Source: JABFRG01 sp046351415 (lineage in GTDB: Bacteria > Myxococcota_A > Polyangia > Polyangiales > Polyangiaceae). From it: a stretch of 64,000 bases of DNA. Of this stretch, positions 50,523-59,449 are shown one piece after another. A model generated the notes under the pieces. The model was not told where the DNA came from, did not search any database, and worked only from the letters and a program-made list of their open reading frames with translations. The stretch lies in the NCBI GenBank assembly GCA_046351415.1, contig JAXLYO010000001.1, forward strand, positions 372,001-436,000. Reading direction: 5' to 3'. Numbering within the stretch: position 1 is the first letter of the stretch; every line of letters begins with the position of its first letter. Made by a program: the position numbers and the translations under genes.

Positions 50523-52418
50523 TCAGAGCTTGTGGCCGTCGACGCGTCCTTGGAAGATGAAGTACGGCGGCATACAAGCCCCTTTGTAGGGGTTCGGTTC
50601 GACGGGCTCACTGCCTTCGGTTTGCGGCGCCACGAAGACGCGGGCACAAACGTAGTCGTCGCGACAGGGGTTGTCGGCGTCACACGTGCGAACGACTGTG
50701 GGCGTTTGATCGTTCATCAAGCAATAGCGGAACGGCTTCGACGCAAGGCACTTGTTGAAGCCGCCCAGCGCACGCATCGTGGGGTTCTCTCCGAAAGGAA
50801 GCCCCGCACAGATGTGACCGCTCGATGGAAGCTTTCCGATCGTTTCACACTTGTCGTGGCACATGCCGTTGGGAAACCCGTCGCCGCTTTCGGCGAACTT
50901 CCCGCTCACGCAAGCGACCTTCTTGATGTTGACCCGGTCACTCCGCGGGTTCTCCGTTTGCGTGACCGTGCTTTCTTCGACCGCATCTCCGTATGTAGGT
51001 TTGCCCGCGGGCATGCAGAAGCCTTGGACGGTGCCGTCGACCTTCTTGCAGGTGAGCCCTGCATTGCAGCCGAAGCTCGAAAATCCTGGGTCCGTTCCGA
51101 GCGAGCAATGCGAGCCGTAGCCGCCCGTTGCGCCAGCCACATGATCGGCATGAGGCCTCTTCGGAGGCGTTTGCCCGGTGGCAATGGCGCGCACGAATTG
51201 GTCGCGCCACTTCGCGCTCTCGAGAAGATGCGGAGAGGCACCGACGAGCAGCGCATTCAGGCGTTGCGTACCGCTGCGTTCCTCGCCGAGCAATTGGAAG
51301 CCCGCGATGCCGCGTGATTGGTGACACCCATTGCACGTCATCCCATCGAGGCGATGAAGGAGTGCGCCAGGTGACTGGAGGTTCTTCGTCGACGAAAGGG
51401 AGAGGTCGGCGAACTTGTCGTCACCGAAGAGTGTTTCGAAGCGATGGTTCGCCTCCCGCGCCGCGCCACGGGGCGATACGGAGCGGACGCTCGTGTCGAG
51501 AAACTTCTCGGGGATACGAGCCGTGCCTTCGTCGATGGCAGCGACGTTGTTCTTGATCCACGTACGAAGCTCGGCTTTCTCCGACGCGGACAGCGAAATG
51601 CGCGGGGTGTCTTCGAGTGGAATCGACGTGAGCTTGTCGGCGTCGACACGGAACGCACGAAGCTCGTACTCGGCATGGCCGCCCATGTCGGGGCGGACGG
51701 TCGACGGCCATCGTACGAGTTGGTAGTTGATCTCGACGCGAGCGGCGGCCGCTACGTTCTTTAGCGGTCCGGCGAGGAGCCCGGCCTCTTTGCCTGCGGC
51801 AGCGATCCACGCGTTCGCCGTTGCTTTGCAGCCGGTCCCATCGTCGCCTTGAGGGACGAGAACGTTGATGGTGAAGGGAAGGCGAGAGTCGACGCGCTTG
51901 CTCGGGTCGTTCTCGTTCGTCGTGTACGCGAGGCGATAGATGAAGTGCACCTCACCGCACTTGCCGAGCGCCTGGTGGCGGAGGTCGAGCCGGTTGGTGA
52001 TGCCGACGAGCTCGAAGCGCGTGTTCGGGGATTTGAGCCAATTCGCGTCGAAAAGGCGGTGCGAGTATGCGAGTCCCACCCCCGCAGCGGGGTCCGAGGC
52101 ATCGACCGAGCCCGTGTCGGAGGCCACGGTCTGCTGCATCGATTGATAGCGTTTCGAACTCGCGAACATTTCGGAGCCCGCTTTCCCGCTGCCACCTACG
52201 AAGCGCGTGAGGGGAAACTTGGCTTCCAGGCGTGCCATGAGGCCGGGCTCCTTCAAGAGAACACTCGGCACCTTGTCCGGAAGGGAAAGCGAAACGAGGT
52301 CGTCTTCCGCCGGCATGCTCTCGTCGTCGTCGCTCGAACACGCGCCGACCGCACCTGCCGCGACCCCCAACAAGAGGCCCTGGCCCAGGATTCGATTCCA
52401 CTTCCAAGCGAAGGTCAT
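50523..52418 (-). CDS. Large lipoprotein with one CxxCH motif
   Basis: 631 residues. Lipobox AGAVGAC (Cys27), acidic linker. One c-type heme motif CNGCH (in DGMTCNGCHQSRGIAGFQL) lies at about 370; the C-terminal third has many Cys (SSFGCNAGLTCKKV, NGMCHDKCETIG, CDADNPCRDDYVC). The region before the motif (NTRFELVGITNRLDLRHQ) is unlike known cytochromes. No family recognised; the single CxxCH could be a heme or a disulfide site. Divergent from the di-heme cytochrome gene at 52607. Confidence 0.75.
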   Translation of the reverse strand: MTFAWKWNRILGQGLLLGVAAGAVGACSSDDDESMPAEDDLVSLSLPDKVPSVLLKEPGLMARLEAKFPLTRFVGGSGKAGSEMFASSKRYQSMQQTVASDTGSVDASDPAAGVGLAYSHRLFDANWLKSPNTRFELVGITNRLDLRHQALGKCGEVHFIYRLAYTTNENDPSKRVDSRLPFTINVLVPQGDDGTGCKATANAWIAAAGKEAGLLAGPLKNVAAAARVEINYQLVRWPSTVRPDMGGHAEYELRAFRVDADKLTSIPLEDTPRISLSASEKAELRTWIKNNVAAIDEGTARIPEKFLDTSVRSVSPRGAAREANHRFETLFGDDKFADLSLSSTKNLQSPGALLHRLDGMTCNGCHQSRGIAGFQLLGEERSGTQRLNALLVGASPHLLESAKWRDQFVRAIATGQTPPKRPHADHVAGATGGYGSHCSLGTDPGFSSFGCNAGLTCKKVDGTVQGFCMPAGKPTYGDAVEESTVTQTENPRSDRVNIKKVACVSGKFAESGDGFPNGMCHDKCETIGKLPSSGHICAGLPFGENPTMRALGGFNKCLASKPFRYCLMNDQTPTVVRTCDADNPCRDDYVCARVFVAPQTEGSEPVEPNPYKGACMPPYFIFQGRVDGHKL

Positions 52419-52606
52419 GCGACGGATCTTGTCCTCGAGAAGGAAGAGGTCGCAAGAAAGACGACCCCGGCAGTCTTACGCGAGATTAACACGCGCCCTT
52501 CCTTCCGCACGTTCAATTTTATGCCGCGGTCGTAAGGCAGCCGCTGACAGAAACCGCGGAGCTGGCGCGGCTGTCCGTTTGTGATATTCGGAGCGTCACT
52601 TTTCCC

Positions 52607-53263
52607 ATGATTTCTATGGTTTCTCGTTCTTCTGCTTCGCGTGCTCCACGTTTTTCCATCCTTCTGTTCGCGGCGCTCTTCACGGCCGCCGGGGCAGCCG
52701 CCTGTGGGGCTTCGGAGTCGACCGGGGGTGGCACTCCGGATGCCGGAAAGGACAGCAGTCTCGGCGACGCCACGATCAAGACCGAAACCGTGTTCGCGCG
52801 CAATTGCGCGACCTGCCACGGCGATGATGGCCAAGGGAGCTCGGCGGCTCCGCAAATCCAGAGTCCCGTGCCGGGCTTTGCAACGTACGTGATTCGCAAC
52901 GGACGCGCTTCGTCCATGGGGTTCTCCGGTGCGATGCCGGTCGCGACGGAAGCGGCTCTCTCTCAGGCAGAGCTCGACGAGATCCTGACTTTTCTTGGAA
53001 GCTTTCCGAAGCCGACCGATGGCGAGGGCCTGTTCAAGCGCTTCTGCGCGAACTGTCACGGAGCGGGCGCCGCTGGCGGTCGCGTCAAAAGGAGCATCGT
53101 GAAGGAAGCGGCCAAGGGCGATAGTGGTCTCATCTCCATGGTGCGCAAGGGCCACGGTGGCACCGACTACGCCAAGACCGCCGACTACATGCCCTCGTGG
53201 ACGGCAGAGCAAATCACCGACGCCGAGATCAAGTTGATCGGCACGCACGTGCGCGGTCTCTGA
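52607..53263 (+). CDS. Di-heme c-type cytochrome lipoprotein
   Basis: 218 residues. Hydrophobic leader and lipobox-like AAAC. Two CxxCH motifs: CATCHGDDGQG (about 67-71) and CANCHGAGAAGG (about 146-150), each followed by a Met-bearing helix (GAMPV and DYMPSWT) that may give the sixth ligand. A periplasmic electron carrier of the class I di-heme type. The downstream phosphoesterase starts 5 nt after its stop, so they share a transcript. The electron donor and acceptor are unknown. Confidence 0.88.
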   Translation: MISMVSRSSASRAPRFSILLFAALFTAAGAAACGASESTGGGTPDAGKDSSLGDATIKTETVFARNCATCHGDDGQGSSAAPQIQSPVPGFATYVIRNGRASSMGFSGAMPVATEAALSQAELDEILTFLGSFPKPTDGEGLFKRFCANCHGAGAAGGRVKRSIVKEAAKGDSGLISMVRKGHGGTDYAKTADYMPSWTAEQITDAEIKLIGTHVRGL

Positions 53264-53268
53264 ATCGA

Positions 53269-54237
53269 ATGACGGACAAACCCGCCAAGGACTCTCCGGG
53301 ATCGGAGAAGACGAGGTCGCGTGCCATGCTCGCGGTGGTCGCCGGCGTGGTCGCCATCGTTTGCTATCTCCTCTTCTTCCGTGAACCGCAAACGCCGAAG
53401 GAGCCGCCGCCCACGCCGAGCTCCCCGACGACCGCCGCAGCCGTGCCCATGCTGTCACCACTCGTGAACGATGCGGGGGCTCCTGTGCGCATCGTCGCCG
53501 TGGGTGATTTGCACGGCGACCTCGCTGCGACGCGCACCGTGCTCAAGCTCGCGGGCGCGATAGACGAAAAGGACAAGTGGGTGGGGGGCGAACTCGTTCT
53601 CGTGCAGACGGGGGACGAAATCGATCGCGGCGACGACGACCGCGCGATCCTCGACCTCTTCGATCGCCTTTCTGACGAAGCAAAAGCCGCGGGTGGCCGC
53701 GTCGTTCCGCTGAACGGCAACCACGAGCTCATGAACGCACAGGAAGACTTTCGTTACGTGACGAAAGGAGCGATGGATGCGTTCGAGGACCAGGGCGGTC
53801 GCAAGAAGGCATTTGCGCCCGGCAGCGGCAAGTACGCGAAGCTGATCGCCAAGCGCGACGTCATCGGAGTGATCGGCGACACGGTCTTCGTACATGGGGG
53901 ACTCCTCCCGCGCTTCGCCCGAGACATCCAAGCCATCAACGAAGGTACGAAGGGATGGCTGCGCGGCGAAGGGCCCCTCCCGAATGCGATCACCGACGAG
54001 CACGGCCCCGTATGGAGTCGCGACTACGCCGAAGAGAACGGATGCGCGAAGGCCAAAGAAGCGCTTCGTTTGCTCGGCGCGCGGCGCATGGTCATCGGCC
54101 ACACCGTGCAGAAGGATGGAATCCAGAGCGCATGCGAAGGCCGCGTCCATCGCATCGACGTCGGCCTTTCCAAGTTCTACGGCGGCGCGCCCCAGGCGCT
54201 CGAAATCCGCGGCGACGCCGTACGGGTACTCAAGTAG
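53269..54237 (+). CDS. Membrane-anchored PPP-type metallophosphoesterase
   Basis: 322 residues. One membrane helix near the start (AMLAVVAGVVAIVCYLLFF), a Pro-rich linker, then a calcineurin-like domain with GDLHGD, GDEIDRGDDD, LNGNHELMN, FVHGG and IGHT, the full set of metal ligands of PPP-family phosphatases, closest to the Shewanella-like type. It probably removes phosphate from protein or small substrates in the periplasm. ATG 53269 lies 5 nt after the cytochrome stop. Confidence 0.88.
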   Translation: MTDKPAKDSPGSEKTRSRAMLAVVAGVVAIVCYLLFFREPQTPKEPPPTPSSPTTAAAVPMLSPLVNDAGAPVRIVAVGDLHGDLAATRTVLKLAGAIDEKDKWVGGELVLVQTGDEIDRGDDDRAILDLFDRLSDEAKAAGGRVVPLNGNHELMNAQEDFRYVTKGAMDAFEDQGGRKKAFAPGSGKYAKLIAKRDVIGVIGDTVFVHGGLLPRFARDIQAINEGTKGWLRGEGPLPNAITDEHGPVWSRDYAEENGCAKAKEALRLLGARRMVIGHTVQKDGIQSACEGRVHRIDVGLSKFYGGAPQALEIRGDAVRVLK

Positions 54238-54309
54238 TCAGGCGCAGCCCCCCAACGAGAGCGCTCTCGAATGGATGCAGCCCCAAGATGACGGATCTGT
54301 TTTTCGCGA

Positions 54310-55182
54310 TCAGGCGCTGCAGAGGTCAGGGTCGTACGAGAAGGCCACCGTTTCTCCGAGCTTGAACTCGTAGGTCGGTGCGCCCTTCGTCGAGCTGACG
54401 CGACGCACGGTTGCCGTCTGATTGATCGTGGCGGACTTCAACGTGACGGAGCCACCCGAGCTCGTCCACGTGCCCTTGACCTCTTCGACGTCTCCGGTTG
54501 CACCGTTGGTTTGGAAGATCGAGAACGTTCCGTCTGCGGCCAAGCGCACGTCGAGGACCGGGAAAACGCCGGGACGGGGCGCGGCAAACCGCACGGTTGT
54601 TACGTTGCCGAAGGCAGCCTTCACATCGAACGCGCCTTCGCCCTTGCTCGTGCCGTTGAGCTCGGCGAGCACGAAGTTGTTCGCGAGGACCTTTCGCACG
54701 TTTGCCGTCCACGAAGAGCCTTTGACCGTCGCCTTGTACGAGCTGTTGAGGCTCGTCGTTGCGTAGACCGCATCGGCGATCGGAGCGGGGTCCGTGCATT
54801 CGTCGGCGGAAGCAGAGCGCTTCACGGCGTACGCGAGGGCTCCGCCGGATGCGCGCAGTGCGGTCGCATTCGCGCTCTTGTAGCTGCGGTCGATGAGCAG
54901 GCGTTCGAAGCCGCTGCAGGCGTCAACGGCCACCACGAGCTTGGCCGCGATGGGATCGAGCTTCGACGAAGGCGAGGCGGCACTCGTCGGAAGTGCCTTG
55001 GCGAGCGCGGCCGCTTCGTTCCATGCCTTGTTCGCCGTGGTCTTCGCGGTGCCCGTGCATGAACCAGCTGCGACGACGTCTTCTTCCGACTCACCGCTCT
55101 CCGGCGCCTCGGATGCGCAGCCCACAGTGTTGAGGACGAAGAGAGCCGGAACGGCGAACCAAACTGCACGGTAGAGCTTCAT
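54310..55182 (-). CDS. Predicted lipoprotein, function unknown
   Basis: 290 residues. Signal peptide with lipobox LNTVGC (Cys22), acidic linker. Two regions: an Ala-rich helical part with conserved Cys (SCTGTAKT and DACSGFERLL) and a beta-rich C-terminal part (FPVLDVRLAADGTFSIFQTNG, VEEVKGTWTSSGGSVTL) that resembles a lipocalin-like or META-type fold. Ends with DPDLCSA. No function assigned. The rpsD gene is upstream on the same strand, with its own terminator between. Confidence 0.72.
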   Translation of the reverse strand: MKLYRAVWFAVPALFVLNTVGCASEAPESGESEEDVVAAGSCTGTAKTTANKAWNEAAALAKALPTSAASPSSKLDPIAAKLVVAVDACSGFERLLIDRSYKSANATALRASGGALAYAVKRSASADECTDPAPIADAVYATTSLNSSYKATVKGSSWTANVRKVLANNFVLAELNGTSKGEGAFDVKAAFGNVTTVRFAAPRPGVFPVLDVRLAADGTFSIFQTNGATGDVEEVKGTWTSSGGSVTLKSATINQTATVRRVSSTKGAPTYEFKLGETVAFSYDPDLCSA

Positions 55183-55279
55183 GAAGACCTCGGGAGGGCA
55201 AAGAGACGGAGTTTCCCGATTCTAACGGACCATGACGAAGGCGCAAGGAAGGCTGGCGCAGTGCCAACAAACGTCGAAA

Positions 55280-55315
55280 CCCGCGTATCCACTGGGGATT
55301 CCAGGGATGCGCGGG
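55280..55315 (-). terminator. Terminator of rpsD
   Basis: Stem CCCGCGTATCC/GGATGCGCGGG (11 positions, one G-T) with a 14-nt loop. Read on the minus strand it is followed by TTTCG. It lies 40-75 nt after the rpsD stop and before the lipoprotein gene. Confidence 0.5.
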
Positions 55316-55355
55316 CTTTCGAATCGAACGTCGCGGCTTGTGGCCGCAGGATCGC

Positions 55356-55967
55356 TCAGAGCTTCTGCGAGTAGAACTCGACGACGAGCTGGACGCGGAG
55401 GTCGAAGAGAATGGAGGTCTCGTCCGGGAGCGCGCTCACGGTGGCCTTCTTGTTCTCGTTGTCGACGTCGAGCCAGCCCGTTTGGAACGTGCCAGCAACC
55501 GCGGCGCCGGCTTCGATGCTGCCGAGCTTCTTGCTCTTCTCGCGAACCTCGATGACTTGGCCCTTCTGCACTCGGTACGACGCGATGTCGACGCGCTTGC
55601 CGTTGACGAGAAAGTGACCGTGGTTGACGAGCTGGCGAGCCGCCGGGATCGAGCGAGCGAAGCCCGCGCGGAACACGACGTTGTCGAGGCGACGCTCGAG
55701 GAGCTCGATGAGCTTGAAACCGGTCTCGCTCTTGGAGCTGCGGGCTTCGTCCATGAGTCCACGGAGCTGCTTCTCGGTGACGCCGTAGTTCATACGGATC
55801 TTCTGCTTCTCGCGAAGACGAACGGCGTACTCGGAGAGCTTCTTGCGCGCTTGGCCGTGTTGGCCGGGCGGGTAGGGACGCTTCTCGATTTTCTTCTGGG
55901 AAAGTCCGGGCAACTCGATGCCGAGTGCACGCATGACTTTGACTCTGGGTCCGGTGTAACGACTCAT
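55356..55967 (-). CDS. rpsD: 30S ribosomal protein S4
   Basis: 203 residues, full length. Begins MSRYTGPRVKVMRALG and has the S4 RNA-binding domain (ERRLDNVVFRAGFARSIPAARQLVNHGHFLVNGKRVDI). It binds 16S rRNA early in assembly. The N-terminal Cys of zinc-binding S4 are absent (GIELPGLSQKKIEKRPYPPGQ), so it is the zinc-independent form. It stands alone, not in an alpha operon with S13, S11 and rpoA, so it may be a second copy or a relocated gene. ATG 55967 is favoured over 55985 as the family begins MSRY. Confidence 0.95.
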   Translation of the reverse strand: MSRYTGPRVKVMRALGIELPGLSQKKIEKRPYPPGQHGQARKKLSEYAVRLREKQKIRMNYGVTEKQLRGLMDEARSSKSETGFKLIELLERRLDNVVFRAGFARSIPAARQLVNHGHFLVNGKRVDIASYRVQKGQVIEVREKSKKLGSIEAGAAVAGTFQTGWLDVDNENKKATVSALPDETSILFDLRVQLVVEFYSQKL

Positions 55968-56110
55968 GATGGGGAGGCGGACCATAGCGGCGCCCCCAAA
56001 AAAAAGAAACGGCTTTTGTCGGGTTTTTTTAGGGTGCGCCAGAAAGGCCGAGCGGCTCCGATGGCTGAAAATTGCTCAGTAGAATCGGATTGTTACGGAT
56101 GCTACGGTGC

Positions 56111-56929
56111 ATGTGTCCCGTGATCCGCCTCATCTGCATCGACGTCGACGGCACCCTGATCGGGTCTTCCGGCGAGGTTCACTCCGAAGTTTGGAGCGCT
56201 GCTCGGCAAGCGCGCGCGCGTGGCGTTCGCTTGGCACTCTGTTCGGGGCGACCTGGTTTCGGCAAGACGCGCTCCATCGCATCGATGCTCGACGATACGG
56301 GGTGGCACGTCTTTCAAAATGGCGCGAGCGTGCTCTCGCTCGGCGATCGGGGTTCGCGATCGACACCTCTCTCGGAGAGCCTCGTGCATTCGCTCATCGC
56401 GCGCGCAAACGAAATGAACCGTTGCCTCGAGCTCTATACCGATACGCACTACGTCGTCGAACGGGCCGCGGCTCGCGCCGAAGCGCACGCGAATCTGCTC
56501 GGTGTGCCTTACGCCCCGCGCTCGTTCGCCTCGTTCCTCGACGAAGGTGCGAAGGTCGTTCGCGCGCAATGGCTTCTCGCACCCGAAGAAGAAGCAGAAG
56601 AACGCGCTGAGCGTTCGCGGTTTCCCGAGCTCGAGGTTGCCGCTTCGACGTCGCCCATGATGCCGGGTACGCTTTTCGTCAACCTGACGATGGCGGGAAC
56701 GCACAAGGGCAGCGCCGTGAAAGCGGTGAGCGAAGCGTACGGTTTCTCGCTCAGCGACGTCATGTTCGTCGGCGATAGCGCAAACGACGTACCCGCCATG
56801 CGGATCGTGGGCCATCCCGTCGCGATGGGCAACGCGGAGCACGAGGTGAACGACGTCGCGCGGTATCGCGTCGGTCACGTCGACGCGCAGGGGCTCGTCG
56901 AAGCCTTCGAACTCGCTGCGCGCTCGTGA
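56111..56929 (+). CDS. HAD-superfamily hydrolase, Cof type
   Basis: 272 residues. HAD motif I DVDGTLIG near residue 10, motif II as in LALCSGRP, and motif III/IV GTHKGSAVKAVSEAYG and FVGDSANDVPAM. The Cof (IIB) subfamily dephosphorylates sugar phosphates or nucleotides. ATG 56111 is taken; GTG 56120 or ATG 56099 are possible. Upstream has no clear ribosome binding site. Coupled to the next phosphatase gene by a GTGA overlap (56926-56929). Confidence 0.88.
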   Translation: MCPVIRLICIDVDGTLIGSSGEVHSEVWSAARQARARGVRLALCSGRPGFGKTRSIASMLDDTGWHVFQNGASVLSLGDRGSRSTPLSESLVHSLIARANEMNRCLELYTDTHYVVERAAARAEAHANLLGVPYAPRSFASFLDEGAKVVRAQWLLAPEEEAEERAERSRFPELEVAASTSPMMPGTLFVNLTMAGTHKGSAVKAVSEAYGFSLSDVMFVGDSANDVPAMRIVGHPVAMGNAEHEVNDVARYRVGHVDAQGLVEAFELAARS

Positions 56930-57654
56930 GCCAGGCATGGGCGGCGCCCCTTCTTCGTGCTACCGATGAGCTCGTGGCGTACGCGCTCGTCTTCGTTCTG
57001 CTGGCAGTTCAGCTCTTCGGCCTCGCGTGGTTCCTGAAGAGCTTCGTGGTTGCGTGGATAGCCTGCGTTTCACTGCTCGTCGCGCTCGCCTACTATCTGA
57101 AGGCGCCCCATTGGCTCGGCAAACGTCCCGATGGTCGTCTGCCCCTCCATACGTGGCTCGTATGGGGGCCACATCTCGGCATTTCGTGGCTCACGTACAC
57201 GGGCTTTCGAGCGATTCGTGGAGAGCGCGCCGCGGACCTCGTCTCTCCGCGAATCTATGTCGGCCGAAGGCCACGCGCATCGGAGATCCCCAAGGACGTG
57301 ACCCTCGTCATCGACCTGTGTGCCGAGCTCCCGACCCATGCGCACATTCGTGACAACTACACGTATTTGGCCCTGCCCACACTCGACGGAACGGACCCCA
57401 CGGAAGCCGACCTGCAGCGAGCGATCGAAGCCTTCAAGGCAACGAAAGGGGCAGCCTACGTTCACTGCGCGTTCGGGCACGGCCGCTCGGCGACGGTGGC
57501 GGCGGCACTCATCCTGGACCAAGGTCTGCATTCATCCGCGACGGTCGAGGAAGAGATGCGCAAAGCGCGCGGAGGCATCCGCATGAGCCGCGCCCAGCGC
57601 GAACGGCTTGCAGCTTGGGCTTCGGGACGCCTCGAGAAACAAGAGAAGAGCTGA
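56926..57654 (+). CDS. Membrane protein with dual-specificity/tyrosine phosphatase domain
   Basis: 242 residues. Two membrane helices (about 18-38 and 40-58), then a cytoplasmic phosphatase domain with the active-site loop HCAFGHGRSA (Cys181, Arg187) and a candidate general acid Asp in LPTLDGTD. This is the CX5R fold of dual-specificity phosphatases. Start GTG 56926 overlaps the HAD stop. Two phosphatases of different folds in one operon suggest a shared phospho-substrate, such as a lipid or sugar phosphate, which is inference. Confidence 0.85.
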   Translation: MSQAWAAPLLRATDELVAYALVFVLLAVQLFGLAWFLKSFVVAWIACVSLLVALAYYLKAPHWLGKRPDGRLPLHTWLVWGPHLGISWLTYTGFRAIRGERAADLVSPRIYVGRRPRASEIPKDVTLVIDLCAELPTHAHIRDNYTYLALPTLDGTDPTEADLQRAIEAFKATKGAAYVHCAFGHGRSATVAAALILDQGLHSSATVEEEMRKARGGIRMSRAQRERLAAWASGRLEKQEKS

Positions 57655-57661
57655 AGCGCGA

Positions 57662-58804
57662 TTAGGCGAATGCGCCGAGGTCGTCGAACGCTTCGACGAG
57701 GAGACTCGCGACCTGCGCCGCTGCCCGCTCGTCGTCGGGGTAGTCGAGCTCGCGATAGAGATGCGTGAGTCGCTCGACCTTGTCGATGCCGAGTGACCGA
57801 GAGCGAAGCACTTCCACGTGAGCGAGGAAGAAAAGGGAGTAGCCGCGGAACACGCGCGCCATTTGCTCTGGAGAGAGGCTCCAGGTGCGGAACGCGAATG
57901 CAAAATAGGGTTCCACCATGGATACGATCGCACTCGCATGGTGCTGTACGCCTGCGCGCACTTCCGCGACGGTGCGAAGTCCGCTCGAAGAGAGCATCTT
58001 CAGCAAGTACTCCGGAAAGAAGGGCTCCTCGCCGAGCTCCTTGCCGAGTGCCTTTGCGATTGCCAGGTCGACGTCACGCACCTCGGCACATTCGAGAAGG
58101 GGCATGAGCGACATTTGATCGAGCGCGACCGAAGCCCCCTCGGCTTCGATCTTTCGAGGCAAGGTTTCGGCGTAGGTGTCGAGCTCTCGTCGAATGGCCA
58201 CGAACTCCTGGTCGGCGAGCTCGAGGAGGCCGGCCAACCGGCTCAGCCTTCTTCGCGCGACGACCGGGATGGCATCTTCGGTCTTGTAGCCGAGGTCGTG
58301 CTCGATCTCCGCCCACGCATGCTCGAGCACCGTCCGAACCTGAATCTCACAGCATACGTGAATGGGCAGGGGACCATGATCGCCGGAAAGCGTATCTTCC
58401 TCGGGAATGAGTCGGCATACGTAGTGGAGCGAGCGATACCCGAACGCAGCGGTATCGCCTCGTCGGCGCTTGTCGATGGAGTGTTCGAACACGACGGGGA
58501 GCTTCGTTTCGATGAGCTTGCCCACCCGATCGACGCCATCTTCGAAGTACGTGATCACGCGAAGGCCTACGAGGTCCGTCACATCCCAGAGGCTTCGATA
58601 GCTCCTGTCGGGGCGAGCCACCTTTCCGGTGAGGCTCGCGCGATCCTTGATGCGGAACGTGACCGAGTGGACCTTCGGCGACTCGCGTCCGAATTCCGTG
58701 GGGCGCGAGAGCCATGCGGCGATTCGTTCACGGAGCGCTTCGCCACGCGCGCGAAGACTCGGCAGCGCCGCATCGTATTCGGCGAGAAGGGCTTCGTGCT
58801 GCAA
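57662..58804 (-). CDS. RelA/SpoT-domain (p)ppGpp synthetase-like protein
   Basis: 380 residues. The synthetase domain (about 45-180) has VTFRIKDRASLTGKV (Arg51, Lys53), DLVGLRV (Asp77), GYRSLHYV (Tyr123) and EIQVRTVLEHAWAEIEHDLGYK (Glu153). All key residues of small alarmone synthetases are present; no HD hydrolase or TGS/ACT domain. About 200 extra residues follow, rich in helices, with no recognised family. It probably makes (p)ppGpp or a related pyrophosphorylated nucleotide. Toxic synthetases with regulatory extensions are an alternative. Starts 8 nt after the PilZ gene, so the two form an operon. Convergent with the phosphatase gene. Confidence 0.88.
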   Translation of the reverse strand: MQHEALLAEYDAALPSLRARGEALRERIAAWLSRPTEFGRESPKVHSVTFRIKDRASLTGKVARPDRSYRSLWDVTDLVGLRVITYFEDGVDRVGKLIETKLPVVFEHSIDKRRRGDTAAFGYRSLHYVCRLIPEEDTLSGDHGPLPIHVCCEIQVRTVLEHAWAEIEHDLGYKTEDAIPVVARRRLSRLAGLLELADQEFVAIRRELDTYAETLPRKIEAEGASVALDQMSLMPLLECAEVRDVDLAIAKALGKELGEEPFFPEYLLKMLSSSGLRTVAEVRAGVQHHASAIVSMVEPYFAFAFRTWSLSPEQMARVFRGYSLFFLAHVEVLRSRSLGIDKVERLTHLYRELDYPDDERAAAQVASLLVEAFDDLGAFA

Positions 58805-58812
58805 CGAATGCC

Positions 58813-59241
58813 TCAGCGGCTCGGGCCACCGCCAATGCGCACGCGAGGCATGCGCGCGCGCACGTAAGCGCCGATCTTGTTCTTGCCGTCCTCCGAGAGG
58901 TCTTCGAACTGGAGGCCGAAGAGCGACGCGTTCTGGTTGCTCTTACTAGACAGGTGACGAACGCGCGCCGTGGTCTGGAATGGCGCGTGGTTGGGGAGCT
59001 TGATCAGCACCTCGACCGCTTCGGAGAGGTCGCGTCCTTTGAAGCCACTCGGCACGATGACGCCGATACCGCCCTCACTGATGTCCTGGGCATACAAGAG
59101 CTCTTGGAAGTCGACGCCCTCCACGCGCACTTCGATGCGCTCTCCTTCGAGCGGGACGACGCGCGTGTGGCGCCTTCGGGTTTCCTTGCCGGTACCTAGA
59201 ACACTCGAGAGGATGGACTTCAGCGTCACTCTTACAAACAT
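58813..59241 (-). CDS. PilZ-domain protein
   Basis: 142 residues, a single PilZ domain. Cyclic-di-GMP binding residues are visible: RRRHTR (22-27, the RxxxR motif) and DISEGGIG (D53-x-S55-x-x-G58). The first 18 residues are basic and partly hydrophobic. It is the first gene of the operon with the alarmone synthetase, linking c-di-GMP and ppGpp signals in one transcript. Confidence 0.9.
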   Translation of the reverse strand: MFVRVTLKSILSSVLGTGKETRRRHTRVVPLEGERIEVRVEGVDFQELLYAQDISEGGIGVIVPSGFKGRDLSEAVEVLIKLPNHAPFQTTARVRHLSSKSNQNASLFGLQFEDLSEDGKNKIGAYVRARMPRVRIGGGPSR

Positions 59242-59415
59242 AGCTCATTCGAGCGGAAAGGGGATCGAAAGGCCTGCGATAGGAGCTCGACATGCGCTCG
59301 AGGCGCACACTCGACTACCCGGGCGACGGAGCTCGAAGCCGGAGCATGGAAGAGCCGTGCGCTGCCTGCGTTCGGCCCCGCGCGCTCGCTTCGGCAAAAC
59401 GGAAGCGCGAAAACC

Positions 59416-59443
59416 GTGAAAAAGCTTGGAAATACGATATGAT
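59416..59443 (+). promoter_or_regulatory. Possible promoter for the leaderless-looking lipoprotein gene
   Basis: GTGAAA (59416-59421) and TATGAT (59438-59443) are 16 bp apart, and the TATGAT ends 6 bp before the ATG at 59450, so the transcript would start at or next to the start codon. The pattern is plausible for a sigma-70-type promoter; a -12-like TTGGGA before the ATG also exists, so this is tentative. Confidence 0.3.
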
Positions 59444-59449
59444 TTGGGA

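Noticed and set aside
55295..55335. A TTCGAATCGAAC stretch resembling a tRNA T-loop
   Set aside because: No acceptor or anticodon stem can be formed around it; the neighbouring inverted repeat fits the rpsD terminator better.
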